DNA of 64,000 nt from Toxonevra muliebris (lineage: Eukaryota; Arthropoda; Insecta; Diptera; Pallopteridae), in the NCBI GenBank assembly GCA_963691655.1, contig OY829328.1, positions 5,236,204 to 5,300,203 of the forward strand. Direction: 5' to 3'. The position numbers and the translations under genes are program-made. Below, one piece after another: positions 11,101 through 22,255 of this stretch. Every line of letters starts with the position of its first letter. The stretch's first letter is position 1. The notes beneath the pieces were generated by a model. It saw only the letters and a list, made by a program, of their open reading frames with translations. It made no database searches and was not told the DNA's origin.

Positions 11101-14100
11101 CTTCAATAGAAATATGTTTTATATACGTATACTCGTATTTATGAGCTATGAATATACAGTATGTACATATGTAATGATATAAAATTAAATAAATAAAATA
11201 TCCTCAATACTTACTTCATTCATTCATTTCAAGGCGAGAAAGAAACAACAGCTCACTCTCTGACTAACCCCAACTACAAAGAATTTCATATAATATAAAT
11301 TCATATAAAAATATTTTTTAAATGTTTATTGTCTTCTTAAAAATAAATTACTGGATCAATCACAATCAGATAACACAAATTTGTTATAACTATAAATAAA
11401 AATGTAATTATGTATTGTAAAATTGTCACAAGGTTAAATACTCTGGCTGCTTTTGGGATTTTGCTCTAACCCTTGACGCAAAAAAAAATTTTAATATTTA
11501 CGAAAACTCAATGGCGATTTGAGGTCATCAAACCATGAAAATGATATCTGAGTCTGTTATAGTTCTTTCTTTTTTATTTATTACACGCTATTGAGATAAC
11601 TTCTGAAACTGAGTAGACAATAATTAATTTTCATACTCGAGCAGCTTTCGGAATTCATTTACCAGTTAGTCTGTCACTGGTACTAACTTTTTTTCAGATA
11701 ACATTAATCGAAAGATTTTTACTGAAGAATTATATTTTTGAAATACTCTTTTGCTAATTAATTTATCCAGAAAAAGGTTGAAACTCATGATTAAGACTGC
11801 ATAATCAGTTTTTTAAACTTACCCATTTTTAATTCTTTGAATTAATTTAGATTTAGAATAAGCTTTTCTATTGTTCAGTGTTGTTCTAGTGTCATTCGAT
11901 TTGTAGAAGTCTTTCCATGATTTTTGTGTATCTCATCTTATTAATTTTGAGTTGTAATGAACTTAATACTAGTGCATAAATCAGGATTTTACTTTCAATA
12001 CTCAAAAGTACTTGTTAATTTTTATAACTCGCATTAAGTAGAAGAAGAACGGCATTCAATAAATTATTCATGACTTTTGTATGTGTATGTGGTGAGATTG
12101 CGGTATGATATAAATGACACCGCCTCATTTCCCAGTTGCACAAATAGTGAGCACTCCTCAAAAGAGCAAGGATTTCTTTACTCCAAAAGGAGCAATAAAC
12201 GAAAAACTCCAATACACTCACAAAATTTTGACTGTAACTAGTGCTGGAATCATTGCAAGAGTAAAAGAAACAGAATTGATTGAAAGTAAATTTTCTTCCA
12301 GGTTCGAGCCTGGAAAAACTTTGCCAAAAAGACAACTTCAATAGAAGATCAAGGAAAATAAAATAATAAAATGATAACAGTAAATAAAAAAGAAATGAAA
12401 ATGAATGAACAAATGAATGTATATAAAATTTTGTTTTTTTTTTTTTTTTAATATGTTCAGCATAGGCCACAAATTAAAAAAAAATAAATAAATAAAAAAA
12501 GAATTTTGTGGAATTTGAACCTTGGGGTCATGAATTTTAACAGTAACTATTTCGGAGTTTTGTTTTTCTATGAGATACAAGTGAGCTCATGCTCGTAACC
12601 GGGTCTTCTTTTATTACACCTTTTGGAGGCTAACACGCTCTAAAAGAGTACAAAATGCAAGAGCTCTGAAACAATAGGAATTCGATTTGGAACTGTCGAT
12701 TATTACTCCTACGATCATCCTAAGTTCAACTGGGTTAGCACAACTAGTTCACGAAGGCGTACTTACCAACTGAATATAAATACACACACATGCACATTTG
12801 TGTATGTATATTACATGCCATGACATTTATGCCTTTCATGATGGGCAAACCAATGTCGACCAATTCTTCTTATTATTGTTTGTGTGATATTAAGCGAAAG
12901 AGACGAATATCGAAATATTTTAAAAGGAAATTTGATTAAATTTACATATCACAATCACCTACTTACTTATGGCTCCTAAAAGTATGCGATACAATCAGGA
13001 ACATAACTGTTATAATAAATATCTATTTAAAAAAGTTGCAGATACCCATTAGTTTTTAATCCTTAATCCTTATAAATATTTCTTAAAAATAACAATTACC
13101 GTAACCAAAATTTTTTTTGGCTGCTAATAACTAATTATTGCTTTTTTTAGTAGCTTTTAAAATGAAACTTTTTTACACACGTAATGCCTTAAATACAATT
13201 GCGGAGGACGCAGATGCCGGAAAATCTGCGTTACCAATTATACTTTTTTTAGAATTCTGTTTTTTTTTTTATTTTTGTCCTTTTTCGGTTTTTTTTTGGA
13301 CGAACGAAGCAACTGCAACGTAATGTCTACAATCACAGAAGTACAACAACTTCTGTTCTACATTAGCATCATGGCGCTCAATATAAACCGAAGAAAAGTT
13401 CTCTGGAGTGGAATGCCAAACATGATGAATGTTAAATGGAGATCTTCCAATATATGTATACTCAGCAAGTCCTGTAAATTGAATTTTCAAAAATTGTCGA
13501 GTTTGTTATTTGCTTTCCTTGCTCTTCAACTCCAGTCGGATATGTGTTCGCAAAAGCGATGAAAATTCGAAAACAGAAGAGTTCTGTTCTTCAAGTGTCA
13601 TCACTGAGATCCATTTTGAGTGTTGAAATCAATTTGGAATATACGTGCATCGACTTCTATAATTTGCTCAGGACAACCAGCCGGCCGAATAAGTCCGGGT
13701 ACAATGTCAATTAGCGTGCTGTCTGTCATAGATGAATAATAAGAATTAATATTTTTTTTTTTTTTTTTTTGTAGCAACTTAACCCATTCGGAACCGTAAG
13801 GAAACCAGAGGAGATAAAAACCGCAAAACGCGCAAAACCGAATCCACATTCGTGTTGTCTTTCACCAATTTCTAATTAAAATTTTTGATCATAACAGACA
13901 TTTAGCGCCTTTGAAGGTCTGAACTTTCATGGGCCACCGGTGACCCTCAATGGGATTTTTAATGAACTTTTTCTGTACATTTTTATAAGATTTTGTTTTT
14001 TTTTTTTGAAGATAGACAAATTAACATAGTATTAATTTTTCACTTAACCCTTTTTTGACCGTAAAGAAACTAGAACTGATTGAGCAAGCCCGAGTAATGA

Positions 14101-17100
14101 TTCGCATTCTTCTTAAAAAGTATTCATTTTAGGTCACCGATGACCCATAGCAAAACTTGAATTTCAAAAAAAGTAAACAAAAATTTAAAAATGTGGCAAA
14201 TCATGCTTCAGTAAATAGTTTTTTCCACAACATATTAAATATTTGGTGTATTTGGAAAATTTTTGTAAAATTTGTGAGCGATTGAAAATTGACAAAAAAA
14301 ACACGATTTTTTCACTTTGATCATATTTGTATTTTTTTTTTTAACTTAAAATTAAAGAACCAGCAATTCTCTTTCCGAAAATTCTAAATTTATAAAAATT
14401 GATTGGGCTGTTTTTTTTAAAAATCGCAAAAATTAATCTTGTGACACCGGTGTCACCGTGGTACCGAAAGGGTTAAGAGAGCGTTCTCAGATGCAACTTA
14501 TCTTTTCATTATCATTGCACTCGCTTCATGTTTGTCAAATTAACTTAAAACTAGATTTTAAACAATAGTTTTTTTAACGGATAACCAAAAAAAATAATTG
14601 TTTTTGTTGTGAAAATGGTTGAGCAACAACAAAAAACATTTTTATTTCGATAGTGGCTTTGGGTAACTAAAATACAACTTTAGTTGCGGTAATTGTGTTA
14701 AAACTTTTTTGTGTTGAAACGAAAAAAAAAAAATAATTATTATTTTCTCTGCCCCTGTCCCTGGTTACAATTTAATATTCATAGTTTCTAGTATTTGTTT
14801 CTAATTTTAGCACAACGCGTGGCTTTTCGGTAGATACATCACCGACACTTGAAAATCCAGCAGATGGACTAACAGGTAGCGGCGGTGGTGGTGTTGGAGG
14901 TGCTGCTGCAACATCGGGGAATTTCACATCGACATCACTACCACCATCTGCGTTATCCGAAATTGATGAGTATCAAACAGCCTTAAGTACAGTTGCCGAT
15001 ACGACAACGACGCACAGTGCCAATCTAGCAGCCTCTTCATATGCAGGTGATGCTGGAGGCGGTGGCACAAAAGCATTCCATAATTACGATGGCTCCATCG
15101 ATTACGATGCGCTCTACGAAGAAGAAGAGGATACCAGCATTAGCATGGAGGCTCATGGTTCGATGATTTCGCATCTGTTGTCGCAAGTTAAAATTGGGAT
15201 GGATCTGACTAAAGTTGTGCTGCCGACATTCATTTTAGAACGCCGTTCTCTATTGGAAATGTATGCAGATTATTTTGCGCATCCAGATCTCTTTCTAAAG
15301 TGAGTGCAAATTAAATACGCTTCCAGTTTTTTGTATGCACATTGATTTCTTTTTTTATTTAATTGCTTCTAGAATCGCAGAATTAGAGAGTCCTCGCGAG
15401 CGTATGGTGCAGGCGTGTCGTTGGTATTTGAGTGCCTATCATGCAGGACGTAAAAGTGCTGTTGCCAAAAAACCTTACAATCCAATATTAGGTGAAATAT
15501 TTCAATGCCATTGGGATATACCAGGTGCAAAGTGAAATTGCTTAAAAGTATGCATGCACTTTAATACTATCAAAAATAATTCAATTCAAGGTGAACCACA
15601 AGATCCAAATGAAGTCAAAGATGGTCCAATACCATGGTGTCATCGCAATCAATTGACCTTCCTCGCCGAACAAGTTTCACATCATCCGCCAAGTATAATT
15701 TTTACCAGAGTTTTACTTTGAATTCAAATAACTATTTTACTGCATTTCTTGTAGTTTCTGCTTTTTATGCTGAGCATTACAATAAGAAAATCACTTTCTC
15801 TGCGCATGTTTGGACAAAATCAAAATTCTTGGGCTTATCAATTGGTGTACATAATATAGGTGAAGGTATTGTTACCTTAGTCGATCGCAGTGAAGAATAT
15901 ATTGTTACATTTCCAAATGGTTATGGCAGGTATTTTGAATATTTTAGTCCCCTCCTCAAGAAATATATTTATTATTGTTTGGAATATCTTTCAATTTAGA
16001 TCAATTTTAACCGTCCCTTGGATTGAACTTGGTGGCTCGGTAGAGATACGTTGCCCCCAAACAGGTTACAATACAAATATTGAATTTCTAACGAAACCTT
16101 TCTATGGCGGCAAACGTAATAAAGTGACTGCAGAGGTGAGTGCAAAAGTGATGAAACTAACTATGCAACCAGATGTAGCCTGTGAAAATGCTTATTCAAT
16201 TCTATTTGCAATCGAAATTAATTCCCTTAGTCACGAGCTAACGAGTTTAATAAGCATTTCCACTCCCTTTTATGATGAAGAAACATATACAAATTTAAAT
16301 TTTGTTACAGATTTATGCGCCCAACGAGAAGAAACCTTTCGTATCAATTGCTGGTGAATGGAGTGGTTTAATGGAAGCCAAATGGCATGATAAAAATGTA
16401 AATTCTTATGAAGAAAAAGTATATTAAGTTTTGTTTTTGCTTTCTCTAATTGCGGCTCTTAATTTATGTTGTGTAATCTGTTGATGTTTTCTGTATTTTA
16501 TTGAATTTATTATTATTTTTTTTTTGTGTGTTATTTCAATGTATAAAATGTTTTTTGAACACTTTATTTCTTACTAATACTCGTATTTTCTATTTTCTTT
16601 TAACTTCTCCTTTATGAATGCTAACACATCTAACCACCCATTTTAACTATTTCAAACCCTTCTCTTCAACGAAACCAAACAACAATAATAACAAATGCGC
16701 CCAAAAAAAATGCTAACTTTTAAAATACTTAACCAATACATCACGAACACTCTACACAATTAACCAAATTAACAACACTTTTCCTAACTGTCGATTATTG
16801 TACTTCTCTCTTAAATATGTTGGGTCAAGTTTCTGTTTACTTGGTTTATCTAGAAAATTAAATTTTGTATTTTAAATTTATATACCTAATTCATTTTTTA
16901 TTGAGCGTGTATATAATTATATAATTACTATATTTATATATGTGTATTGATTGCTTCAAAAAAAAAAAAAAACAACAACAACTAACAAATCTTAAGCAAA
17001 ATGTATTCGAAGGAGTGGTTGCTGTTGTTAATTGAAAAAAAAAACGCTCCTCGTAGTACATTAAAGATAACAAACGATCGACAAAATCCAAAATCAAACC

Positions 17101-17958
17101 AAAAAATGTGTAATTTTTAATTTTCTAGAAAACTGAAGTATTCGTTGACGTAAATCGTATTCCAATATTTAAGAAACAAGTTCGACCAATCGTTGAACAA
17201 GAAGAATATGAATCGAGACGTGTGTGGAAGGAAGTGACTGCTGGACTCAAGTAAATATTAATTATTTTTATGCACTATATTTAAAACATTCATTTACGTA
17301 CTGAAATTGTTTAGTTTTATTAGTAAATTTAATTTTTAAGATTGCGATTGATCGAGTAATTAAAACTTCTGGTTGATCCGAAACCATGCTATCGATTATT
17401 TAAATTATCTCACATTTAGTTTATCGTCACAGTGATTTCGTTCTCATATGAAGAAAATTGTTAAGAAACTACGGTGTTCTCTATACCAGCTTTATTCTTC
17501 TTAGGCAAAATTTCCAGCGAGTTCTCATTAATAACTGAACTGAAAGCTTCCATTCATGATTTCAATTGCAAAATCCCAGTTAATTATTAAATCTTTATCA
17601 ACTTTTGATTATTCAGAATCCTTATTGTTCTCAATTATTTTCACAGTTCCTTAAATATTTAGCTATTCAAATAGTCTAATATATTCTTATTTACTACAGG
17701 TTTAATGACATTGAAAAGGCAACAAATGCGAAATGTGAAGTTGAGCAAATTCAACGCAATGAGGCAAAAGTAAGAAAAGAAACTGAAGAACAATGGGAGC
17801 ACAAAGTAATAAATATACTATAAATAATTAAAATTAATTGGAAATATTCTTAATAAATTACTTATTTCTAGTATTTCAATCCTGTGGGTGAAAATTGGAT
17901 ATATACAAAACCACTTAGTCAACGTATCTATATGCAAGAAAAGGAAGGAAAAAGATAA
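8105..17958 (+). CDS. ORP9: Oxysterol-binding-protein-related protein, ORP9 type (ten exons)
   Basis: Model: 8105-8139, 14811-15299, 15373-15524, 15591-15692, 15755-15929, 16000-16135, 16311-16397, 17129-17250, 17700-17805, 17872-17958; phases agree throughout and give 496 aa. ORP family proteins move sterols or PI4P/phosphatidylserine between membranes at contact sites. Residues 138 to the end form the ORD lipid-binding domain: [15 protein letters not shown] (141-155), KPYNPILGE (208-216) and the family fingerprint EQVSHHPP (252-259). The closest family by eye is ORP9/10/11; Drosophila CG1513 is the probable counterpart. Residues 1-12 are basic and amphipathic, 31-48 are Gly/Ala-rich, 108-119 ([12 protein letters not shown]) are acidic with a weak FFAT-like YDA. 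No PH domain is encoded in this window, so this is either a short isoform or a gene with further 5' exons outside. Intron 1 is 6.7 kb and full of transposons. Confidence 0.93.
8941..9545. other. Intron 1 sequence, short dispersed repeat
   Basis: The segment AAGCTAGTAGTATCAAAACG at 8964-8983 resembles AAGCTAGCAGTATTAAAATG at 974-993 (three differences), with looser similarity upstream of both. It is probably a fragment of one repeat family; nothing else is seen. Confidence 0.3.
9546..10846 (+). mobile_element. Tc1/mariner-superfamily transposon (DD37E-like), inverted repeats on both ends
   Basis: Left end AGGAGTGAGATTGAAAAAAT and right end, reverse complemented, AGGAGTGAAATCGAAAAAAT; the repeat continues as CTTAACA on both sides, about 28 bp in all. 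TA flanks both ends (9544-9545 and 10847-10848), the target of this superfamily. The 1301-bp length and the single transposase-like region inside are those of a complete element. It sits in intron 1 of the ORP9 gene in the same orientation. The ORFs are broken, so it is no longer autonomous. Confidence 0.9.
9700..10706 (+). pseudogene. DD37E-like transposase, frameshifted
   Basis: A start at 9700 ([17 protein letters not shown]) leads into an A-run where the frame is lost. The helix-turn-helix region with [18 protein letters not shown] follows at about 9855. The catalytic core follows in several frames: MDDET near 10132 (first Asp), [10 protein letters not shown] near 10410 (second Asp) and [17 protein letters not shown] near 10513, where related transposases have PIE. 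The spacing from second to third acidic residue is 38 here, and the third residue is Asp, not Glu. At least three frame changes separate the blocks. The family resembles the ITmDD37E elements described from mosquitoes, by my recollection of motifs. Confidence 0.85.
10849..12113. other. ORP9 intron 1, no gene seen
   Basis: AT-rich intron sequence with a CACACACAC run near 11027. At 11466 CTAACCCTTGACGC followed at 11520 by the imperfect palindrome TTTGAGGTCATCAAA may be a degraded TTAA-type terminus, but this is weak. Confidence 0.3.
12114..12344 (+). CDS. Unrecognised open reading frame inside ORP9 intron 1
   Basis: A 76-codon frame starting [19 protein letters not shown] with unusually balanced amino-acid composition for this AT-rich DNA. 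It has no known motif, and no convincing acceptor, donor or poly(A) signal places it in a gene. It may be part of an old mobile element or chance. Low confidence that it is coding. Confidence 0.12.
   Translation: MTPPHFPVAQIVSTPQKSKDFFTPKGAINEKLQYTHKILTVTSAGIIARVKETELIESKFSSRFEPGKTLPKRQLQ
13269..13735 (-). pseudogene. Coding-like stretch on the minus strand, unidentified and broken
   Basis: Two minus-strand frames look coding in composition: [20 protein letters not shown] at about 13620-13690 and [20 protein letters not shown] at about 13400-13470. Stops and a frame change separate them. I cannot name the family. It may be a decayed transposase or a dead gene within the ORP9 intron. Confidence 0.25.
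13783..14472. mobile_element. Nested TTAA-bordered repeats (piggyBac-type candidate)
   Basis: Left terminus 1, after TTAA at 13779-13782, is CCCATTCGGAACCGTAAGG. A second left terminus, after TTAA at 14044-14047, is CCCTTTTTTGACCGTAAAG. The single right terminus, before TTAA at 14473-14476, is CCCTTTCGGTACCACGG when reverse complemented. Palindromes sit inside: 13932-13945, 14132-14145 and the perfect 16-mer GTGACACCGGTGTCAC at 14441-14456. The two left halves look like two copies of one family in tandem or nested. No transposase is present. Confidence 0.6.
14811..15299 (+). CDS. ORP9: ORP9 coding exon 2
   Basis: The acceptor TTTTAG precedes 14811 and the donor is GTGAGT at 15300. Encodes residues 12-175: low-complexity Ser/Thr/Gly/Ala linker, acidic segment, and the start of the lipid-binding domain with [19 protein letters not shown]. 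Confidence 0.93.
15373..15524 (+). CDS. ORP9: ORP9 coding exon 3
   Basis: Encodes [20 protein letters not shown]. The donor GTGCAA at 15525 is chosen over the GTGAAA seven bases later because the latter would read straight into a stop after splicing. The 3' side joins exon 4 to complete a glycine codon. Confidence 0.9.
15591..15692 (+). CDS. ORP9: ORP9 coding exon 4
   Basis: Carries the ORP fingerprint EQVSHHPP at its 3' end, interrupted by the next intron immediately after the second proline. Acceptor AAG at 15590, donor GTATAA at 15693. Confidence 0.93.
15755..15929 (+). CDS. ORP9: ORP9 coding exon 5
   Basis: Encodes [11 protein letters not shown] followed by [19 protein letters not shown] and TFPNGYGR, all strongly conserved in ORP9/10/11. 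Acceptor GTAG at 15754, donor GTATTT at 15930. Confidence 0.94.
16000..16135 (+). CDS. ORP9: ORP9 coding exon 6
   Basis: Encodes [16 protein letters not shown] and [15 protein letters not shown] of the lipid-binding domain. Acceptor TTTAG at 15999, donor GTGAGT at 16136. Confidence 0.94.
16311..16397 (+). CDS. ORP9: ORP9 coding exon 7
   Basis: Encodes [19 protein letters not shown] and ends MEAKWHDKN. Acceptor TTACAG, donor GTAAAT at 16398. Phase 0 at both ends. Confidence 0.93.
17129..17250 (+). CDS. ORP9: ORP9 coding exon 8
   Basis: Encodes [19 protein letters not shown] and [15 protein letters not shown]. Acceptor TTCTAG, donor GTAAAT at 17251. The 731-bp intron before it has no other feature. 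Confidence 0.92.
17700..17805 (+). CDS. ORP9: ORP9 coding exon 9
   Basis: Encodes a charged helical segment starting [19 protein letters not shown] and ending EEQWEHK, the C-terminal helix usual in ORPs. Acceptor CTACAG, donor GTAATA at 17806. Confidence 0.92.
17872..17958 (+). CDS. ORP9: ORP9 coding exon 10 (terminal)
   Basis: Encodes [20 protein letters not shown] and a basic tail, then TAA at 17956-17958. Acceptor TTCTAG at 17871. Confidence 0.93.
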   Translation, partial: YFNPVGENWIYTKPLSQRIYMQEKEGKR

Positions 17959-18010
17959 TAAAGAAAAGGAGAGAAAATTTTACTACAAAATATCTAAATT
18001 ATACAAAAAA

Positions 18011-18016
18011 AATAAA
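18011..18016 (+). terminator. Poly(A) signal AATAAA, proximal, ORP9 gene
   Basis: AATAAA 53 nt after the ORP9 stop codon. A second AATAAA lies at 18517-18522, so a longer 3' UTR is possible. Confidence 0.5.
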
Positions 18017-18516
18017 ACATAGGGGGGAAAGCAGCGAAGACAACCTCATATTATTAATATCGACAAAATGTTGAAATGCACTCATATCAGTGACTCAAGC
18101 AAATACGATGATCTTGATGAAATGGACAAAGACATACACACAAACTTAAATACCTACTACCGAATGCGATACGAATTGTACGAATGATTAATGGAATAAC
18201 CATAGACAACGAAGTACACTATGTGTATGATCCTCCAGGCACTACAGTTGAATGTAGTGCAGTTGTCGATGAAATCCTAAAGATGATAATGTAAATTAAG
18301 TGCTTCGTCGTGTATATGTGATGCGTATGTGTGAAATGTGGTTATGGCAATATAGCTTACAAAACAATAAGCAAAAATTATCACAACAAAAAAATATATA
18401 TAAAAAAAAACACTAACAAAAAAATAGAAAATCATAAAGTTTTACAATTTACTTTATATAATTACAAAATGCAAGTTTTTTTTCGAAAAAAAAAAACAAA
18501 AAAATACTAAAAAGCA

Positions 18517-18522
18517 AATAAA
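18517..18522 (+). terminator. Poly(A) signal AATAAA, distal, ORP9 gene
   Basis: AATAAA within an A-rich stretch about 560 nt after the stop; a plausible alternative 3' end. Confidence 0.35.
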
Positions 18523-19340
18523 TATTTTGTAAAATTATTATTAATATAAAAATTATGAAATGTAGGTATTGAAAAGCGTACAACAAATTGAATAATGTGG
18601 CATAAAGCAGTTGTAGCGTTTCAAAATGCAATTGAAGAAGTAAGTGTGAGGAAATAATTAATTAATTACTTTAACTACTGATATAAATTACGACGATATA
18701 CATACATATACTAAAAATAGGTTACGATAGAAATCTCTATATATTTTTCATAAGACTCAAAAGAATAATGTACTATTTTTTTGTTTTCGCTAGAGGATGG
18801 ATAATGTGAAAATTAATGAAAATTTTGTAGTTTAGATACAAACTAATAATGAGAAACTTTAAATAGTTTTTTGTTTAAATTTTACTTCCACACACAAAAA
18901 AACACGTTTACACAAGCAAACACTTTCTTGTATTATTTAGTATTAGTTAGATTTTTGCCACATGCCTCTTAATCTGCGCAAGGATCAAGTATTTGTTAAT
19001 AGTCTGGAAAGTGAATTAATACTGTGTGTTATGTTTGTCTTTCATCATCAGTTTATAACTTTTTAGTGTAAAATCACATGACTGCATATCCAAATCAAAA
19101 TAGTCTTTAAAGCCCACAACTTAAAGTAATTTACCAGAACATGAAGTTTCCGAAAGGGCATACTTAAACTTATCAATACAAAATTTGAACATGTGAATGA
19201 CAGGCTGAAAAAAATTTAAAGCTAAACATCTATCAGGGTGGCAGATACAATTACGCTGAAACTTATTAATAATACTTGCTCCATGCACGTTTTACATAAA
19301 TCTTACTTTCAGAGGCCACAATAGATCTTAAATATCGCAG
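18523..19340. other. Intergenic, nothing recognised
   Basis: AT-rich spacer downstream of the ORP9 gene without coding or repeat signal that I can support. Confidence 0.4.
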
Positions 19341-19347
19341 TGCTTTG

Positions 19348-19492
19348 AGGGATTGACATTGAATAAAAGCAATGCCAATATAAAACGAAACGCAGTTGGC
19401 ATTAAATAAAACCCATTGCCAATTAAAGCATTATTTATTGGTATTAAACAAATTTAACTCCAATACAAAAAATAATTTATTGGCATTGAACT
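19348..19492. repeat. Cluster of short inverted motifs (TTGGCATTRAA type)
   Basis: The motif TTGGCATTAAA or a close variant, and its reverse complement, occur at least five times in about 140 bp: ATGCCAATA, TTGGCATTAAA, TTGCCAATTAA, TTGGTATTAAA and TTGGCATTGAA. Adjacent copies could form hairpins. Cause unknown; possibly a rearranged miniature element. Confidence 0.5.
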
Positions 19493-19730
19493 AATAGTGA
19501 CATAATTTGTAGCTAATTCTGTAGTAAAAAGAAATGACAGCTTAATTTTATTTTCTTATCAGTCTAGTTTGATAGTTTTGAAAAGAAATATAGAAGAAAC
19601 TATAGCATTGTCTCAAAAGACTTCAACTCAAAGACCATTCTTGAAACCATATATAATTCCACATATTATTTAAAAATTCGGACTAGTTTGTTTATATTCT
19701 AAAATGTATCACAAAATATTTACATCTTAA

Positions 19731-20241
19731 CCCATTTTCAACCGCTACTAACCCGCAGGGTGAAAATCAATGCAAAAAGCTATAAACGTGAAAAAATTTC
19801 TAATTTTAAATTTTCTTTTTCATCTCTTCAGGTTTGGCCAAGAGTGGCCACGCCCTTTTTGACCACTGTCTGTATATCAGTGCCTTTCGAGCTCACCTGG
19901 TCCCAGCAAATGAACCACGAAATGCGTTTAATAATTTTGCTGCAAATTATAATTCTAAAACATGTTGAAATTCGAAGAAATTTAATCTTTTCAAACCAAG
20001 AAAAAACTACTGGGTATAAATATAACACAAAAAAAATTTAATTTTCTGTATTCAGAATTTGAATTTTAGTCTTTCGTCATAATGCACCAGCAGTGCTCAT
20101 AAATACAACCACAGCCGCCGTCAAATGTCAATATTTTGTACTAAAGAACACAAAGTCAAAAATAGAACATGTTCATATAAATTTTCCTAAAAGGATTCTT
20201 CAAAAATTTTAGGTCATATGGTCCCATGAGGGTCGAAAAAG
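19731..20241 (+). mobile_element. TTAA-bordered element, family F copy 1
   Basis: TTAA at 19727-19730 is followed by CCCATTTTCAACCGCTACTA and a short palindrome-like ACCCGCAGGGT. The right end, before TTAA at 20242-20245, reads CTTTTTCGACCCTCATGGG when reverse complemented. Its left half is clearly related to 36303-36486 on the opposite strand, including CACCTGGTCCCAGCAAAT and CAAATTATAATTCTAA. About 510 bp. A 66-codon minus frame (19828-20028) covers the most conserved block; whether it ever coded is unknown. Confidence 0.65.
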
Positions 20242-20245
20242 TTAA

Positions 20246-22255
20246 GTTAATAACTCAGCCCAGACTTAAAATGGTTTGAATTGGAATTTAATCAATGGAT
20301 TTGTATAGATTCAGTGCCGATTCAATTGTTGTTAATTTGCATTCGATGAACTCAAAGCCAATTATATTCTTATAATTGATTTCAATTAACCCATTTTGAA
20401 CATTTAATCAATTTTTTGTACAGCTAAACTATCCAAGCTCATCAAAAATACATTTAAAAACGTATTAAAAGTTTTTTATATAAGGGTGCCGACTTTAAAA
20501 CTACATTTCATTCTAAATTCGCTGTTTTTAACTGAAATATAACAATTTCTAAAATGATATTTTTATACTATTTGATCACAAAGAAAGTTTATTGCTCATG
20601 ATTTTGTGTGCGAGTATGTATTCTTTGTTGAACAGTTGGTCACTCCATTTTCTCAGGGTAGGCCAACTACTATTTCTCTGGTAGCTGTTCAAAATAGGTT
20701 ACTGTCAACTGCGTTTTACTCAATTAGTTTGAGCAAATAATCCCTGCACCATGTTTTAAAATTAGATATTAAAATATGCCTTTTTATTGTATGTACATAA
20801 AAAAAATTTCCAAAAAATATTGAGTATTATTTTAAATAATTCCGAATGAATTAAAAAACAAAAACACTACAAAACGAAATTCCCAAATTAAATACAAAGT
20901 CTTAATCAGCCTGATTAGCCTTATGCCTACAAAGCTTCTTAAAGGTGGAAATCTCAAAACCGTCTTTGTCCGCGGGCAATACAGGAATGCTTGCTCAACA
21001 TTGCGCTTAACATAAAAAATCTAAACTTTATTCTATGCTTAGCAGAAAATGATGATGGATGTAAACTAAAAACCAACGTATACTCTTAATCTAATTAAAT
21101 CTATACAAATGTTATACATACAATTAAAATACAAATTATATAATAATAATAGTACTGTTTATGAGCGCGCGTTCTACAATCGTAGTTATATGTTTGCCAC
21201 CACAATGCCACCAGCAAATCAAATTAATACTAGAAAAATAAATTTTATTTAATACTACCCATTAAATTTCCGCTGCATCAAATCAAAGCACACAAATTTT
21301 CCAATGTTTTTTCTTTTGTTTAAAATTTTCAGTTTTTCTTTCTTAACAAAAGTTGTAACTACACATACAGAAAATGTGTATAGTAATAAAAAAAAAAAAA
21401 ACTAATCAAATTTTGAGTACTTATAGTTATAGAAAATAACTGCAACATATTACAATTACCTTTTTTTGTAGTTGTATACTAATAAATGAATTTTTGACAC
21501 CAATCAAGAAACCGAAATAAAACAGAAACAGCAAAATAATGAAATGATTATTCTAAGATATCCACACACAAAGTTAACAAAAATAAATAAATCGAATTGC
21601 AATGCTAAACTTAAACACATATATACATACACGATTTAAATTGCAATAAAATATTTAAGAAAAAGAAAATGTTTAAAAACAATACAGAAAGTCAAACAAA
21701 ACGAAAAATCTTTAAATTTTTTTGTTTTTCTAATATATTTTTAATCTTTAACCTGTTGATTTTTTATTTTCCTTAAGCATAAACGTAAGCTAAATTGTAA
21801 AACAATTTTGAAATTAATATAACAACAAAGTTTTTAATTTTTCTATTGCACTTTTATTTAAACTAAAAATGAAAAAAGAAAATATTTCTTTAAATAAAAA
21901 TATCGCAATATTATTGTAAATATTTTTAAATTATTGTTTATTGGAAAAAATATATTAAAAATAATAAATGAAAAATTGTTCTCTAAAACTAAATATTTAT
22001 ATTGTGTTTTACTATTAACTCTTTTATTGACGAGCCTTGGCGTGGTGAGAAACTGTGTATGTCAGTTTATGCTCAATCATAGAACGCTGATCAGGCTGCT
22101 TGGGGAGGTACCGAAAAAAATCATGTGCAAACATTTCAAAGCTACCGTGTTTTTCCAGCAAAGGCTGGGAACAAAAAAGTGTGCTCTTGGCCCTCAACCT
22201 AACAATCAAAAAAAATATTGCTAGATTTGGACTGTATAAGTTATGCTTAGTGGCC
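20246..22255. other. Intergenic, repeats only
   Basis: Mostly AT-rich spacer. TTAACCCATTTTGAAC at 20387-20402 looks like one more TTAA-type terminus. A short minus-strand frame near 20925-20995 (ending FKKLCRHKANQAD) is noted elsewhere as unsupported. No gene recognised. Confidence 0.35.

Noticed and set aside
12015..12580. Long minus-strand frames (151 and 80 codons)
   Set aside because: They are mostly Phe, Leu, Tyr and Ser from A-rich plus-strand DNA and overlap each other; no family resemblance.
20920..21000. Minus-strand peptide ending FKKLCRHKANQAD before a stop, protein-like in composition
   Set aside because: Too short, no convincing acceptor upstream and no recognised family; could be chance.
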